NCBI GenBank assembly: GCA_963971575.1
Contig: OZ020616.1
Span: forward strand, 58,076,907-58,140,906
Source of the DNA: Liopterus haemorrhoidalis
Lineage: Eukaryota > Arthropoda > Insecta > Coleoptera > Dytiscidae
DNA length: 64,000 nt
Direction of reading: 5' to 3'
The position numbers were made by a program, and so were the translations under genes. Under the pieces are notes generated by a model. The model was not told where the DNA came from and did no database searches. It saw only the letters and a program-made list of their open reading frames with translations. This document shows positions 1 to 16,269 of the stretch, piece after piece (the stretch's first letter is position 1; each line of letters starts with the position of its first letter).

Positions 1-361
1 ACAGATTAAACTATAATACAAACAATCTACGCCCTAAGCCACTCACAAGCTAATCCAACAGGGGTTGCTAAAGCCGGCAACACAACAAATATTTAGAAAA
101 TACCTTCGTCGACGAAAAAATCTGACAGGGTAGTCAAGGACACAGCCACTACGTAGAATTCGGCAACAGGGCCATTGCCATTGCGAGACCAGGAGTTAAT
201 CTTTATCTTCAAATTAAAAAAAAATCAATTTGATCCGAGTATATTTGGTCTAATTTCTATGACTGAAACAAATTCATGTTTATGTTGCGAAAAACCTAGC
301 GCCATTACCTTTTGAGATAACATACCAACAATCGTTTAGTTTGTACATTGTTATTTAAGGG

Positions 362-1103
362 GGGGGTATGGTCAGAGCAGCACATTTGATACCCATTTAC
401 AAGATTTTTTTTTAGAAAACTGTTAATAGTAACTTGATTGGGATAGTACCTACAGTAAAAAACAACCTTTGAAAGTATCCAAAAAAATTTTTATTGAAAA
501 ATATCGAAAATTAAGCTCGTGACATGAATTTGAAATTTTCGTTCAGGACAAAGATTTGATTTGCGGTGAGACACATAACTAATGACTGGATCATCTAAAA
601 CAAAAAAACCAAAAATATTTCGTTAGTTTATGAGTTTCTTGAGGTAACGCTGTGATATTTTTTTTCTTGCTTTCTTTTTTTTTATGGAATTTTTTACAAC
701 TGAAAACAGAAATTTCGAAAAAAAATTTTCCGTTTTTTTCGTTTTTTTGACTTCAAACTTATACCAAAAATTAAATAATCTAGATATTTGAAAAAACTCG
801 ACAGCGTTACCTCAAGAAACTCATAAACTAACGAAATATTTTTGTTTTTTTTGTTTTAGATGATCCAGTCATTAGTTATGTGTCTCACCGCAAATCAACT
901 CTTTGTCTTGAACGAAAATTTCAAATTCATGTCACGAGCTTAATTTTCGATATTTTTCAATAAAATTTTTTTTGGATACTCTTCAAAGGTTGTTCTTTAC
1001 TGTAGGTATTATCCCAATCAAGTTACTATTAACAGTTTTCTAAAAAAAACTTGAAAATGGGTATAAAATGTGCTGCTCTGACCATTGAATTGCGCCCCAC
1101 AAT
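362..1103. mobile_element. Long fold-back (inverted-repeat) element, copy 1
   Basis: The left arm begins in a run of G followed by TATGGTCAGAGCAGCACA. The right arm returns as its reverse complement and ends TGTGCTGCTCTGACCA. Each arm is about 300 bp and nearly matching, with a short AT-rich centre near 660-790. No protein is encoded. A second copy lies at 25,246-26,250. The inner arms match best, including ATGACTGGATCATCTAAAAC and its complement. The sequence right of the arm, to about 1,165, is also shared with copy 2, so the true right end may lie there. The superfamily is unknown, and no target duplication is clear. Confidence 0.75.
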
Positions 1104-1705
1104 GAATGATGGGTATATTTTGAAAAATAAAAATTATTTGTATTAGTTTTAAGCCCATTTGTGATCGGTGTTTAGTATTTGATATTTGCAATACTCTTAC
1201 TGAGTATTTTGCACAGCTCTGGTCTTTATCCACTTAATCGTTTTACGATTTTCCATTTTTCTTGTATATACCCATTGATTTTGTATATATTCGTATCCCA
1301 TTTAGCGATGTATTTGAAAGTTTAAAGACCCTTTTTAAGGTTGGTGTTGAACAGGCTTTATTTAAGCATATAATACCGTGGTAATAGCCTGGTTTGTAAC
1401 CCCTAATTCTACAAATTGAAACGTTGATTTGAAACATCGCTTGTCGCTTGCAAATTAGAGCCAATCAGTGTGGTGTTTGTTCGGCGGAAATGGCGGCAGC
1501 ACCGTCGTCCCACCGTTACACAGCGGCCCTTACTCTAAACTATACGGTCGTTATTACAAGCCGCGCGGACGTTAATCAACCCTCTATTCAAAATATAATT
1601 GCAGGTACACAACTCGTCACAGGGTGGATCTTTTACAAACAAGTTTAGATCTTCTAATATTCATAGTAGATAAGTTACCAATCAACTATTATTTATCTAC
1701 TAGGT
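1104..1705. other. Unassigned sequence
   Basis: No domain, splice-flanked exon or repeat end is recognised here beyond the short tail shared with the fold-back family. The somewhat GC-richer stretch near 1,470-1,570 has a short open frame with no recognisable motif. Confidence 0.4.
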
Positions 1706-1790
1706 CAGCGGTTCTTAAACTGTGGTCCGCGGACCCCTGAGGGACCGCGTACTCATTACCGGGGGTCCGCGAAATAATTTTGACATTAAC
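1706..1790 (+). mobile_element. hAT-type terminal fragment
   Basis: CAGCGGTTCTTAAACTGTGG followed by GC-rich GGTCCGCGGACCCC is the usual look of a hAT terminal inverted repeat with a subterminal palindrome. No matching right end was found nearby, so this is taken as a truncated MITE end. Confidence 0.5.
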
Positions 1791-1877
1791 TTTACATCCA
1801 CCAATTTTTCGCTTTTATTCAAATAATTCATTTAATAAAAATCCTACATGGTCAGGACTTTTTGTATTTGTTGTTAC

Positions 1878-3048
1878 CAGTGTTGTAATGTATCTAGGTA
1901 CATTTTAAAATATGTATCTGTATCTGTATCTAGATATTTAAATCAGTATCTAAGTATCTTGCAGGTACTTTTTTCAGATACTTTCCTATTTTGTCTTTTT
2001 GAAGATCTTTTTACAAAATATGTCCTTACGATTTTTCAAGTTGGTAATACATTTAGCATCATTCAGATATTTGAATTTTAAGTTTAAATTAACCAATCAG
2101 CGACCAGTAAACTCTTTCTTGCTTGGTGGGAGTAAAAACTTGCTTCAGCCATTTTCAGAGCTGGAAATACAATTACATTTTATTAAAATTTTATAGATAA
2201 AAATAAATTAAATAAATAAATTATAAGTTTGAGAATTATGATAAAATACAAGTTCTATATGTAATTAATTAAATTTTGGAAAACATTCTTTTATTTTTTA
2301 TTTATTTTTTTTATTTTTTATTTAAAAAAAAAGGAAAAAAATAAAAGGATGTTTTCCAAAATTTAATTAATTATATATAGAACTTGTATTTTATCATAAT
2401 TCTCAAACTTATAATTTATTTATTTATTTAATTTATTTTTATCTATAAAATTTTAATAAAGTGTAATTGTATTTCCAGTTCTGAATAATAATAATTTTAT
2501 TAACAACGGTTAAGTAAAACAACCATTAAGTAATTATCTAATCTAAGAATAAGAATTAATTTTATAAATGTGAATTAAATAAAGAAATATAATAAATAAA
2601 ATTGTTGTTTTATTTTTGTCATCCTAAATACTCTTTTAATAATCAGTAATTTATTAGCGAACAAAAAATGTTCGAGATATTCGCTGAAATTGGAATAAAA
2701 AAGTGATTTTTTTAAAGATTACATAGGTATATAGTTAGTTAATATTTCTGACACACAGTTTCAAAGGCTATTTGTGTTTATTTTAAGAGTAATAATAGTG
2801 CATAACTTATTTTTTATTGTGAACAAATATATTCCTTGCTCTAGTTATTTCTTTTTTTTTGTGGTGTTTTCATTTTTCCGAAAGTATCTTAAAAGTATCT
2901 TGAAGTATCTAGATACATTGTAAAAAAAATGTATCTGTATCTAGATACTTTTTAAAATTTGTATCTGTATCTGCATCTAGATACATTTTTCCTCAAGTAT
3001 CTGTATCTGTATCTAGATATATTTTCAAATGTATCTATTACAACACTG
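1878..3048. mobile_element. Non-autonomous hAT element with perfect 8-bp target duplication
   Basis: The element starts CAGTGTTGTAAT and ends ATTACAACACTG. It is flanked on both sides by GTTGTTAC (1,870-1,877 and 3,049-3,056), the 8-bp duplication typical of hAT. It is 1,171 bp long with no transposase. Both ends are packed with short TATCTG/TATCTAGATAC repeats (about 1,905-1,985 and 2,883-3,035), which may be subterminal transposase-binding sites. The middle holds a long palindrome (separate entry). Confidence 0.88.
2157..2485. repeat. 330-bp palindrome inside the hAT element
   Basis: The left arm starts near AGAGCTGGAAATACAATTAC. The right arm is its near-perfect complement ending GTAATTGTATTTCCAGTTCT-like sequence. 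Arms are about 160 bp around a short A/T centre near 2,290-2,345. It may be an older nested insertion or a deletion product of two head-to-head copies. Confidence 0.8.
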
Positions 3049-3242
3049 GTTGTTACCTAACTAGTTATTGTCATAACTAAACAATAATTAGGAAATATTT
3101 AATTATTTTTATTCAATTGCAAATTATTTATAGAAAACATATTATAATAAGATCTATTTGAGCAATATTTGACCAAGAAATGTTAAAGTTACAGTTCTTT
3201 ACATTTATATTGTTAAAACTAAAAATAATTTGAGACGTTAAT

Positions 3243-3720
3243 TTATGCCTACGAAATCCTAGTACATTTCTGTATGTAATTATATTCGTAGATTCTTAGA
3301 GAATAAATCTGCAAAATATTGTTCATATCGGTAAAAGGATATAACAGTGTCTAAAGTTTCTTTTTTATGCTTACGAAATCCTAGACATTTCTCTATATAA
3401 CTATATTCGTAGATTCTTAGAGAATAAACTGCAAAATATTGTTCATATCGGTAAAAGGATATAACAGTGTCTGGGATTTATTGTTTATGCCTACAAAACC
3501 CTAAACATTTCGATATGTAATTTTTTCCGCAGTTTTTTAGAGGATAAATCTGCAAAATAATGTTCATATTGGTCAAAGGATATAGGAGTATCTAGATAGA
3601 ATCTTTTGTTTATGCCTACGAAACTCTAGACATTTATGTATGTAATTATATTCGTAGATTCTTAGAGAATAAATCTGCAAAATATTGTTTATATCGGTCA
3701 AAGGATATAGGATTGTCTGC
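3243..3720. repeat. Tandem repeat, period about 120 bp, four copies
   Basis: Units begin TTTATGCCTACGAAATCCTA at about 3,243, 3,364, 3,484 and 3,609. Each contains ATTCGTAGATTCTTAGAG and GGATATA(A/G). Copies differ by scattered substitutions. There is no coding potential. This is a short satellite-like array. Confidence 0.85.
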
Positions 3721-4399
3721 CAATCACGAGAACTTTAGGAAAAATGGACGTCACAATGTTATCGACACTATTGTCAACTGACAATAACTGAAGCGCCTCT
3801 AGTGAGATTTTGAGAAACTGACGGTTGTAGGATAGTCGAGTTTGTGACAAGCATGGGAATATGTTCTTAGAAGTGGAAAGACAGTTAAAGACCATTTTAG
3901 AGTGTGTTCCCGTGTGTTTCAATAAATATCACATGAAGATACCATTGAACCTGTCAAAAATATCCTACCAAAGTCAGCCATGATGTGAATGCAGTAGCGC
4001 CTCTATCGGTAGTGTCAGATGCCAATAGACACTTGCTAATTATATACGTCAGATATTAATAAATTGGAGGCTTTATCTTTTTTTTTTTTTTTGGCCTTAT
4101 ATTTTCTACACATTTCAGATGATTATAATACAATATCTGCAAAAGAATAATTTTTTTGTCTGTCTGTGATTCACGCAAAAACGGGTGAATATATTTTCAC
4201 AATTTAAAAAAAAAAACTAATTTATGTAACAATAACAAAGGCGGGAAAACAAATTATTCTATTGTCAGCAAAAAAACAAACAATAAATTATATAAAGTAT
4301 GTAACTTATTGAAATTAAGTATACTTGAAGAGCAATTAATTTAAAAATAATTTTAATTTTCTTGCTTTGTTTGTAGCAAGGTCTTATAATAGTGTACTC
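3721..4399. other. Unassigned AT-rich sequence
   Basis: No recognised gene or element end. The region contains an ATT-rich stretch and a T homopolymer near 4,080. Confidence 0.4.
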
Positions 4400-5020
4400 C
4401 AGACTTTCCCAAACTTTTTGAGCCGCGGACATAAGTTTTACAAAGTTGAACGTAGCAAGCTTTGAAAACAATAAAAAAAGAAACTATTATTAAGAATGAG
4501 AAAATGTGTGGACAATAATGGTGGTTTGATCGAACATTCGTATTTTTTTTTTTTTGTAAAATAATTGTAAAAAATGTTTTTTATAAATAGTCAAATAGTT
4601 TATTTTACAGATATTTTGTTTCTTTTTTTATTGTTTTCAAAGCTTGCAACGTTCAACTTTGTAAAACTTATGTTGATTATTATTTTGTAAATAAATGGTC
4701 GCCATTTTGAAATGGTTAACATAAAAATATGACTTTTTGGTGTCATTGTAAAGCTAATTTAATGTACTTTTAGGAAAAAAATATAAAATTATCGATTCCC
4801 TATGCTAGTTCAAAAGTTGACATCATTTCCGGTGAAACCGGAAGTGCCTCAGAATTCTTATAGTAAACTTTAGATGGGCCTTCTTGTCCAGTTTAACTTT
4901 TGTTCTGAAGATTTTTTGTATCTTTAAAAATAAAGGAGATTTTCGGGGTGCTCCGTTTCAAACAAACAGCCTGTATATAGAAACACTAGTAGATCTCGGT
5001 GCACAGTTTGGGAAACTCTG
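4400..5020. mobile_element. hAT MITE carrying a captured repeat module
   Basis: The ends CAGACTTTCCCAAACTTTTT and AGTTTGGGAAACTCTG form imperfect inverted repeats. They are flanked by GTGTACTC (4,392-4,399) and GTGTAGTC (5,021-5,028), a 7-of-8 match to an 8-bp target duplication. The inside contains the module also present at 47.5 and 63.6 kb, plus a short inverted piece of that module at 4,429-4,485, making a hairpin. Confidence 0.75.
4619..4976 (+). repeat. Dispersed 360-bp module, copy 1 (mariner-like 3' end)
   Basis: This module runs from CAACTTTGTAAAACTTATG through GTTTCAAACAAACA to CCTGTATATA. Two other copies are at 47,476-47,845 (reversed) and 63,566-63,930. The copy at 48 kb is preceded by transposase-like sequence, so I read the module as the 3' end of a Tc1/mariner (IS630-type) element ending in CCCTGTA next to TA. 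Confidence 0.6.
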
Positions 5021-5028
5021 GTGTAGTC

Positions 5029-5588
5029 ATTTATATGGGATGCGTTAGGCGCAAATAGCCATCGTTGCTGTGCGCCAAAAATTTTACCAACATTTTTTTC
5101 TCGGCGTCCTCTGACATTTTTTTTTATATTTGTAAAAATTAATATTTGCGTCTTCTTTTTTTGAGTGGTAATATTTGAGATTTAATTATTGATTATATTT
5201 TTTTCTTAGTTTAGCATTGAATAAGTGAAATGAATGTGAGTAAACGCGTATTCGAGCTGATGAATACGATTCGTGAATCGTTCAGAAATTCGCTTAGATA
5301 ACGAGGATGTTGCGGTTAATTAGACGCTCGGCTGACTCCTTTATATGTGCTCCTCACGCCACGTTGCATCCACTTGACTCTCGTTCTCGTCCTGGGGCCG
5401 GTTCATCGGATATTATACACTATTCATACAAGATATATATCCTTAGAACGACAAACATCACCCAAAACAACAATATGTAAAAACATGAAAGAATTACTTG
5501 AATATATGGTATGATTGAAGATCTATCAAGCTGATTCACTAATACCAAACCATTTACTCAGCGGGCGGTACACTCAGTGGCGCATCTA
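5029..5588. other. Unassigned, less AT-rich sequence
   Basis: No repeat relationship inside the window is seen for about 5,220-5,480. It could be unique host intergenic DNA. No exon is recognised. Confidence 0.3.
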
Positions 5589-6170
5589 CGAGGGATGTTT
5601 CCAAAGTTCTGGAAATTTAGCTATAATTATTATCATTTTGTTAATTTTCATCAATATTACAATGTAGTTTTTCAACATAATCTCCATTTAACTGAATACA
5701 TTTATCCCAACGATAAACGATTTTTTTTAAGCCGTCCTCATAAAACTTTCCTATTGAGTTTCTGTTCTGGTCCTAACAGCCTTGGCATCCAGCGCGGCGA
5801 AAACTTGCTAACGCCCAAACAATCATGCAAGATGTCATGAACTTGTCGTGTACCTATCCCTAGGCGCACACTAATTTGGCGAATAATCATTCGCCTGTCC
5901 TCTTTCAGTAGGTCTTCGACGGCAGTAATGTTTCTTTCATTTACCGACGTGCTTGGGCGCCCACTGCGTGGATCGTCTTCTAGTGATGTTCTACCGGTTT
6001 TAAAACGACCGATCCACCGATAAACAGTACTTTTGGATTCTGCAGACTCACCAAATACTCCTTGCAGACGCTGAATAATTTCTGATGTTTTCACACCTTT
6101 CCACAATAAGAAAATTATTGCTCTTTGAGATTTTGCTGCGTCTTCCATGGTTACAAAAACAGTGCTATGA
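5589..6170 (-). pseudogene. Mariner-type transposase, internally deleted (remnant 1)
   Basis: On the minus strand an open frame from 6,148 to 5,738 encodes the N-terminal DNA-binding part of a Tc1/mariner transposase: paired helix-turn-helix, motifs STVYRWIGRFKTGRTS and DDPRSGRPSTS, then WMPRLLGPEQK. The catalytic core is missing. The frame runs directly, but shifted, into the family's C-terminal tail (YRWDKCIQLNGDYVEK, about 5,640-5,750). The outer end begins CGAGGGATGTTTCC next to TA at 5,587-5,588. The 5' terminal repeat is not found. Non-functional. Confidence 0.85.
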
Positions 6171-6252
6171 AAACGCGTCTATATCAGTCGAACACCTAAA
6201 TCAGACTGAACAATATTGCACTAGATAGTTGGATAAACATGTCAAGACTTGC

Positions 6253-6690
6253 CTAGGTTGAATTTTTTAGCATTCTCTTACACCAATCAACACGAGCCTT
6301 TTTTTGAGCTTCGGTCAAATTATGCGGAATCCATCGGGAACAGATCTTCGCAGGTAAATTTTCATACAAAATCGAATGTATTGCAGTCTGCGATATGCCA
6401 AAGGATGCCTCTATCTCACGGTAAGTCACATGTCGATCTACTTCAATCATTTTGCGCCCAGCATCGATGTTTTGTCGAATCACAACTGATTTTGGTCGGC
6501 CTTCACGAGATTCATCACTGACGGACGTACGACCACGACGAAATTCTTCAAACCAATTATAAATAGTCTTTTTGATGGTTCTTCATTACCAAAAGTTGAA
6601 CGAAGCGAATCTATGCATTGTTGTTGAGTTAGGCCTTTACTAAAATCGTAAAAAATCATCCAACGAAAATCTTCACGAGTAATATCCATT
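6253..6690 (-). pseudogene. Second mariner transposase N-terminus (remnant 2)
   Basis: Starts at 6,689 with MDITREDFRWMIFYDF and continues TQQQCIDSLRSTFGNEEPSK. After a frameshift near 6,550 (normal motif FRRGRTS damaged), it resumes as DRHVTYREIEASFGISQTAI and ends after WIPHNLTEAQKKARV near 6,253. This is a different mariner lineage from remnant 1, which lies about 100 bp downstream in the same orientation. Only the helix-turn-helix half is left. Confidence 0.85.
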
Positions 6691-7574
6691 TTTTCATAAA
6701 CTTGTTTTTTAAACGCTTACTTTTAAGAAACTATTCGGTTAATTTATAAGCTGCCACTGATTTCACAATAACATGTGTAAAATTTTAGTACATAGTAATG
6801 ACACATTTCAATATTGCATCGATTTGTAAAAACATAAAAGGTAAATCATATTAGGCCAAAAGATTTTGCGACACCTGTTTGTAAAAACCTGTAACTCAGA
6901 GGTAAATGATGATAATAACCTCTTATTTCTTGTGTGATAAAGCTTTAAGAACAACTTTATATTTGAAATAAACAACAGAATTAAGTATATTTTTCTTTGT
7001 TTAAATTTTTTTTAAACTTTATTTAGAATAAGTGTTTCGGTGAATTTGCTGTTAAAATGGGCGTTACAATGAAAGACGCGGGGGTGGAGTTTTATTCGCG
7101 AGGGCGTCCCTTAACCGGCGTCTCTACAACCCCTAACTTCAACCCCTACGCCGCATATCAGTTACTCTAATAACTTCGGTTATCATACATCAAAATATTT
7201 ATCTGACGATTACTTTAATTGTTTATAAGTGAAAGAAATTACTTTAAATAATAAATAAATAAACAAATAATTAAAATATATAAATAAATAAAAGAGTTGA
7301 GTGTTGTAAAACTGTTTATTATTAGTTATATTATCAAAAAAATTGTGTTTTTTATTTATTTAGTGTACCTGCATTGTTTTTCAATATTTCCAAAATATTC
7401 TCAAGATTCTGTGATTATAATTTAGCCAATTTAAGGTCTAAAACAAACTTTACCGGTTTAAAACCTCTATATTTATTATTATTTTTTATCACAATTTTTG
7501 AATTTTTTTACAACTGTCAAATTTAGTGTATATAATTCAAAAAATTATATCCCAAAAACGGTGATAGATAGAAA
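6691..7574. other. Unassigned AT-rich sequence
   Basis: Probably includes the 5' flank of mariner remnant 2. No terminal repeat is recognised. A short GC-richer part near 7,060-7,150 has no identifiable coding content. Confidence 0.3.
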
Positions 7575-7880
7575 GCTACGGTTTGAAATTTTGGAATCTC
7601 CAAACCTTTTTTAGTTGTGAAAAAATTTGAGGCCTTTATTGTGAAGGCCCTTTTAGATGGAGATCGTTTTGAAAATTTTCTAACAACCAGCGATTTAAAT
7701 TTTTGCAATACCCACATCTTGTTTTGGAAAATTTTGAGGTCTTCATTGTGTAGGCCCTATTAGACGGAGAGTTTTTTCATCTAAAAACAACCAGTTGTTT
7801 AAATTTTTGGAATCTCCACACCTTATTTGTTTTGGAAGTTTTTGAGGTCTGCATTGTGTAGGCCCTTTAGGTGAAAAGTT
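7575..7880. repeat. Tandem repeat, period about 107 bp, three copies
   Basis: The phrase TTTTGAGGTCTTCATTGTG and variants recurs at about 7,625, 7,732 and 7,840. Each is followed by AGGCCCT and AACAACCAG-like sequence, with AATTTTTGGAATCTCCA between. It resembles in style the larger arrays at 23 and 61.5 kb. Confidence 0.7.
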
Positions 7881-8022
7881 TTATGTATTTTTTTTCCTAA
7901 AATCATATAAAATAGATTGAAATATGCAGTAATTATTCAAATTAGGTTGAGTTTTTTTTGTGTTTTAAAAACTGGGGATCTAATATATTAATGGTTTAAA
8001 AATATGTGATAAATTTTTCAAA

Positions 8023-13286
<5,264 letters not shown>

Positions 13287-13288
<2 letters not shown>

Positions 13289-13296
13289 TAAATAAA
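13287..13296 (+). promoter_or_regulatory. Poly(A) signals of the homeobox gene
   Basis: Two overlapping AATAAA motifs begin inside the stop codon at 13,287 and 13,291. If used, the 3' UTR is very short. Another AATAAA lies near 13,361. Confidence 0.45.
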
Positions 13297-13450
13297 AATA
13301 TGTAAATAAATTTTTTTGAGTATTTTAAAAATGAATTTTATTATAAAAAATAACAAACATACAATAAAGTACAATAACTAGTCTAATTTATTTTTATAAT
13401 AATAAACTTTCTATAATTGTTAAAAATATCTACATCTTTATCAGAGACTT

Positions 13451-13819
13451 CCCAGCAGACATTCAACTAACGGCCGAATGCTGGCAAACTGCTTTTATGC
13501 TGGTAAATTACTGGCACCAAAAGTAAGTGCAACGCCAGTATTAATAATGTACTTCACATTTGTATTTCGCATTCCGCCTATACGAAGTACTTTACCAGCA
13601 TTTTATAAGCACTCTTCTTCACTCATACTTTTTACTTAAAACCATCAGAAATAAATCAAACTAATGCGATTATTTTGCACTTTACCGTTGCTGGGCCGGC
13701 AACTGATACATCAATGGGCCAGTAACGGCCCCGGGGACACCGGGGTACTGGCCCATTACTTTCAATGCCGGGGAGTATGTGCTTTACTAGTACTGGCCCG
13801 TATAAAAATGTTTGCTGGG
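13451..13819. mobile_element. MITE with CCCAGCA ends
   Basis: CCCAGCAGACATTC at the left and AATGTTTGCTGGG at the right form about 13-bp inverted repeats around 369 bp. Inside are several ACTGGC/GCCAGTA motifs in both directions. No clear target duplication. It lies just downstream of the homeobox gene. Confidence 0.6.
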
Positions 13820-14215
13820 TTGCTTGTTTACTAGACTGAGCATTTTGTTCAGTGGTGAAATAGATTCTGAAATTTTGAAAAAGTGATCATTTTAAATTCC
13901 CAATCTTATGTTAGGGATTCGATATTTAAATTTTGAAAAAGTTCTGGGGAATCTAGTTTATTATTAAATAATTTAAACGCGAAATTCAAAGTGTGGATAT
14001 CGTTTCTCCATTCTAATGTTTGAAATTTCTTGGTATTATTGAGAGCTAGGTTTTTAAATGGTTTGCATAAGAGATTCGAAAAGGATATGTTCTTGTTAAT
14101 TTCAGGGCCAGGTTTCTTACAAATTACTTTTGTACTTTTTCTATTTGTTTTTTGTGGGACATTGTTTTTGGGCTCCTGATTGTATTCGCGTACTCTAATT
14201 TAGGTAGTGTAGTAA

Positions 14216-14300
14216 CCAGCATTCTGTTGATATCTTACACTTATTAAATACCTACAAAACCCTGAAATGTGTGAAAATTTACACAATCACATACATTTAT
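14216..14300 (+). mobile_element. Helentron-like 3' end fragment
   Basis: AAATACCTACAAAACCCTGA followed by AATGTGTGAAAATTTACAC is the terminal repeat and hairpin that end the large elements at 18.7, 31.3 and 54 kb. The upstream part here (CAGCATTCTGTTG) belongs to a subfamily also seen at 27.35 and 51.35 kb. Confidence 0.55.
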
Positions 14301-14388
14301 TTACTTACTATTAAGGTTTACACCTATGAAGTTTAGAAAATTCCTAATTTACCAGTGAATCCTTTGAGAATATTATGAATTCGTTTTC

Positions 14389-15196
14389 ATGAGTGAAGAG
14401 CCAGGAGTGGTTGTTGCCAAATCTTATGGCGCGTCTACATCGAGGCAACATGGTAGCATGCGACCGTTCGACATGTCGCATGCTACCAATGTGCAGCGGT
14501 CTGATGGGAGTCGTGCGACATGTTGCTCGGTCCCGTTACTTAGCGGTAAACATCATAGAGTTTTCGTGTGACAAGCTACCAGTTCTGAAAGCCACATGTT
14601 CGCCATTTTAATATTAGATAGTTGTTATTATAGAAGTATTTGTTTTTTAAATTAACTAGTGTTGTAAGCGTTGCTGTATCAACAAAAATTATTTAGCAAC
14701 TTAAATTTATTTAAGATAAGTGAGTAACTATAAGTTTTGATAAAATAGAGTATGAGAAATAATGATAAACATAATTAAGTAAGGTTATGTTTTTGTTATG
14801 GAATTAAAATTTGTTATAAAATAGTATAAATTAGCTTGATATTATTTATAGTTATAAAATATAATAACATTTTTGCGATCCGCCATATTTATCCAGTACA
14901 GTGACAGATCTCGCAACAATAAACAGTAGCACGCTCCCAGTGTTGGTGTAGACACTAGCTTGTCAATGCGACATGGTCTGACGGTCTCGGCAGACTTGTC
15001 GTATGCTACCCATGTTGCCTCAATGTAGACGCGCCATTATATCGATAGTCTTGTGCAACACCGTTTCCTTCTAAAGAAAGCAGGCATCAAGAGTTCTCAG
15101 CTATTCATTCCATCACCTGAAAGCAATCCTGCTTATCAAAGAAAACTTCCTAAAAAAAAAAAAAAATGCAAGACATCAGAAAACTGTATCAGTTGA
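14389..15196 (+). pseudogene. Unidentified ORF split by a MITE
   Basis: From ATG 14,389 the frame reads MSEEPGVVVAKSY and is broken at 14,427 by a 610-bp MITE. Removing the MITE and one copy of its TTA duplication restores an open frame for a further 50 codons (IDSLVQHRFLLKKAGIKSSQ and on) to a TGA at 15,194. A run of 15 A at 15,152-15,166 may hide a frameshift: the next frame continues MQDIRKLYQLIPSDKK to a stop at 15,276. I do not recognise the protein. It could be a host exon or an old element. Confidence 0.45.
14427..15036. mobile_element. PIF/Harbinger-type MITE with TTA target duplication
   Basis: The ends TGGCGCGTCTACATCGAGGC and GCCTCAATGTAGACGCGCCA are long inverted repeats (about 40 bp, including CAACATGG and GTAGCATGCGAC). 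Both sides carry TTA (14,424-14,426 and 15,037-15,039), the 3-bp duplication of Harbinger elements. No transposase. Confidence 0.8.
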
Positions 15197-15769
15197 TTCC
15201 TAGCGACAAAAAAGTTTTCTTGGATGAAATCTACGAATTGCCGACAACAGGCGAAGAAGAGTCAAAAGAGTTTTAGGTACCTATTTTACTATTCTCCCGA
15301 TTATAGATGAATTATTCATTGTGGCAACTCTCCTAATTTAAGCTTAATAATTCGGAAATAAATACATAACACCCTATTGTCCGGGGGTGAGTATATAATT
15401 GGTCTAGTACACCCCAAATATCCACCCTTCAAAAGTTCACAACTAAGTACATTTATACAGATTTGAAACTAATTGTTTGTTAGTTCTATGAGCACATATG
15501 GCACACGCTCACAACAATACCAAACGAAAGAAAAGTTACGTTTTAAGTATTTAAAGTACTATTAACTTTTATTATGCCTTTTTAGTTATTATGAGTGGGT
15601 TTTGAAATATATATACAATATAAATTGCATTGTTTTAAGAATGGACATGTAAAAAATAAGGGTTGATTGTATTCGGGAAGTGCTACCAGACGGACAAAAT
15701 CTGAACTTGTGAGACGAGTAACTATTTATTGTTTACATGTGGTTACCTCGTGATTTTTTTTTAAATTTA

Positions 15770-15905
15770 ATGGCCTTTGCTGTTGTGGCAATTAGCCAGG
15801 AAAATTTTTATTTGTGAAAAATGCCTGAACTGGAATCGAACCCGAGACCTTAACAACGCAGTGCACATGTGTTACCACTACGCTCTGCTAGTCGGCACCT
15901 GGTAT
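15770..15905 (-). mobile_element. tRNA-derived SINE
   Basis: On the minus strand, TAGCAGAGCGTAGTGGTAAC is an A-box-like start and GGGTTCGATTCCAG is a clear B box 35-40 nt downstream. These are the two internal RNA polymerase III promoter elements. The cloverleaf arms do not pair well enough for a working tRNA. A 3' body with CACAAATAAAAATTTTCCTG follows. I call it a SINE, not a tRNA gene. Confidence 0.65.
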
Positions 15906-15929
15906 TGTTTGTATCGCGTTTAAACTTTA

Positions 15930-16269
15930 ATGTTGCAGTTTGTTTGTAACATTAACTTTTGATAGCAACTATTCTTTTTTATATTATTTTGTGTTATAAT
16001 GAGATAACACAAACTACTGTGTATTTGGTTGTAACTCTAGGAAAAGAAGTGAAATATTCACTTCCATATTTTCCAAATAAAAAATTTGTGAAAATAATAA
16101 ATATATTTGGAGTTGTGGAAGAGATAAATAGGAAAAAAGCATGGGAAAATTCTATAAATACGGGGAAAAGAGTGTGGGTATGCTAAAAACTTTTCAAAGC
16201 TACAGATTACATCAATATTGTTAACTTATTAATATTTAATTAGTAATTAATAAAAAAAAATTAACAAAT
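15930..16269. other. Unassigned AT-rich sequence
   Basis: Contains a 75-codon open frame (15,959-16,186) without recognisable domain. I see no reason to call it a gene. Confidence 0.3.

Noticed and set aside
362..1103. piggyBac-type TTAA target sites for the fold-back element
   Set aside because: TTAA precedes the G run on the left in both copies, but the right side (TTTTAAGCCC) does not give a clean matching duplication.
1448..1648. Small gene encoding an Ala-rich peptide
   Set aside because: No domain, no splice signals and no conserved context; short frames of this length are expected by chance.
3243..3720. CRISPR array
   Set aside because: Units are about 120 bp with no constant short repeat and unique spacer pattern, in a eukaryotic genome. 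It is a plain tandem repeat.
4141..4200. Left end of another GTCT-bearing Helentron-like copy near TCTGTCTGTGATTCACGC
   Set aside because: Only a few GTCT units are present and none of the family's flanking sequence matches.
15770..15905. A functional tRNA gene
   Set aside because: A and B boxes are present, but the acceptor and anticodon stems do not pair convincingly and an AT-rich SINE body follows.
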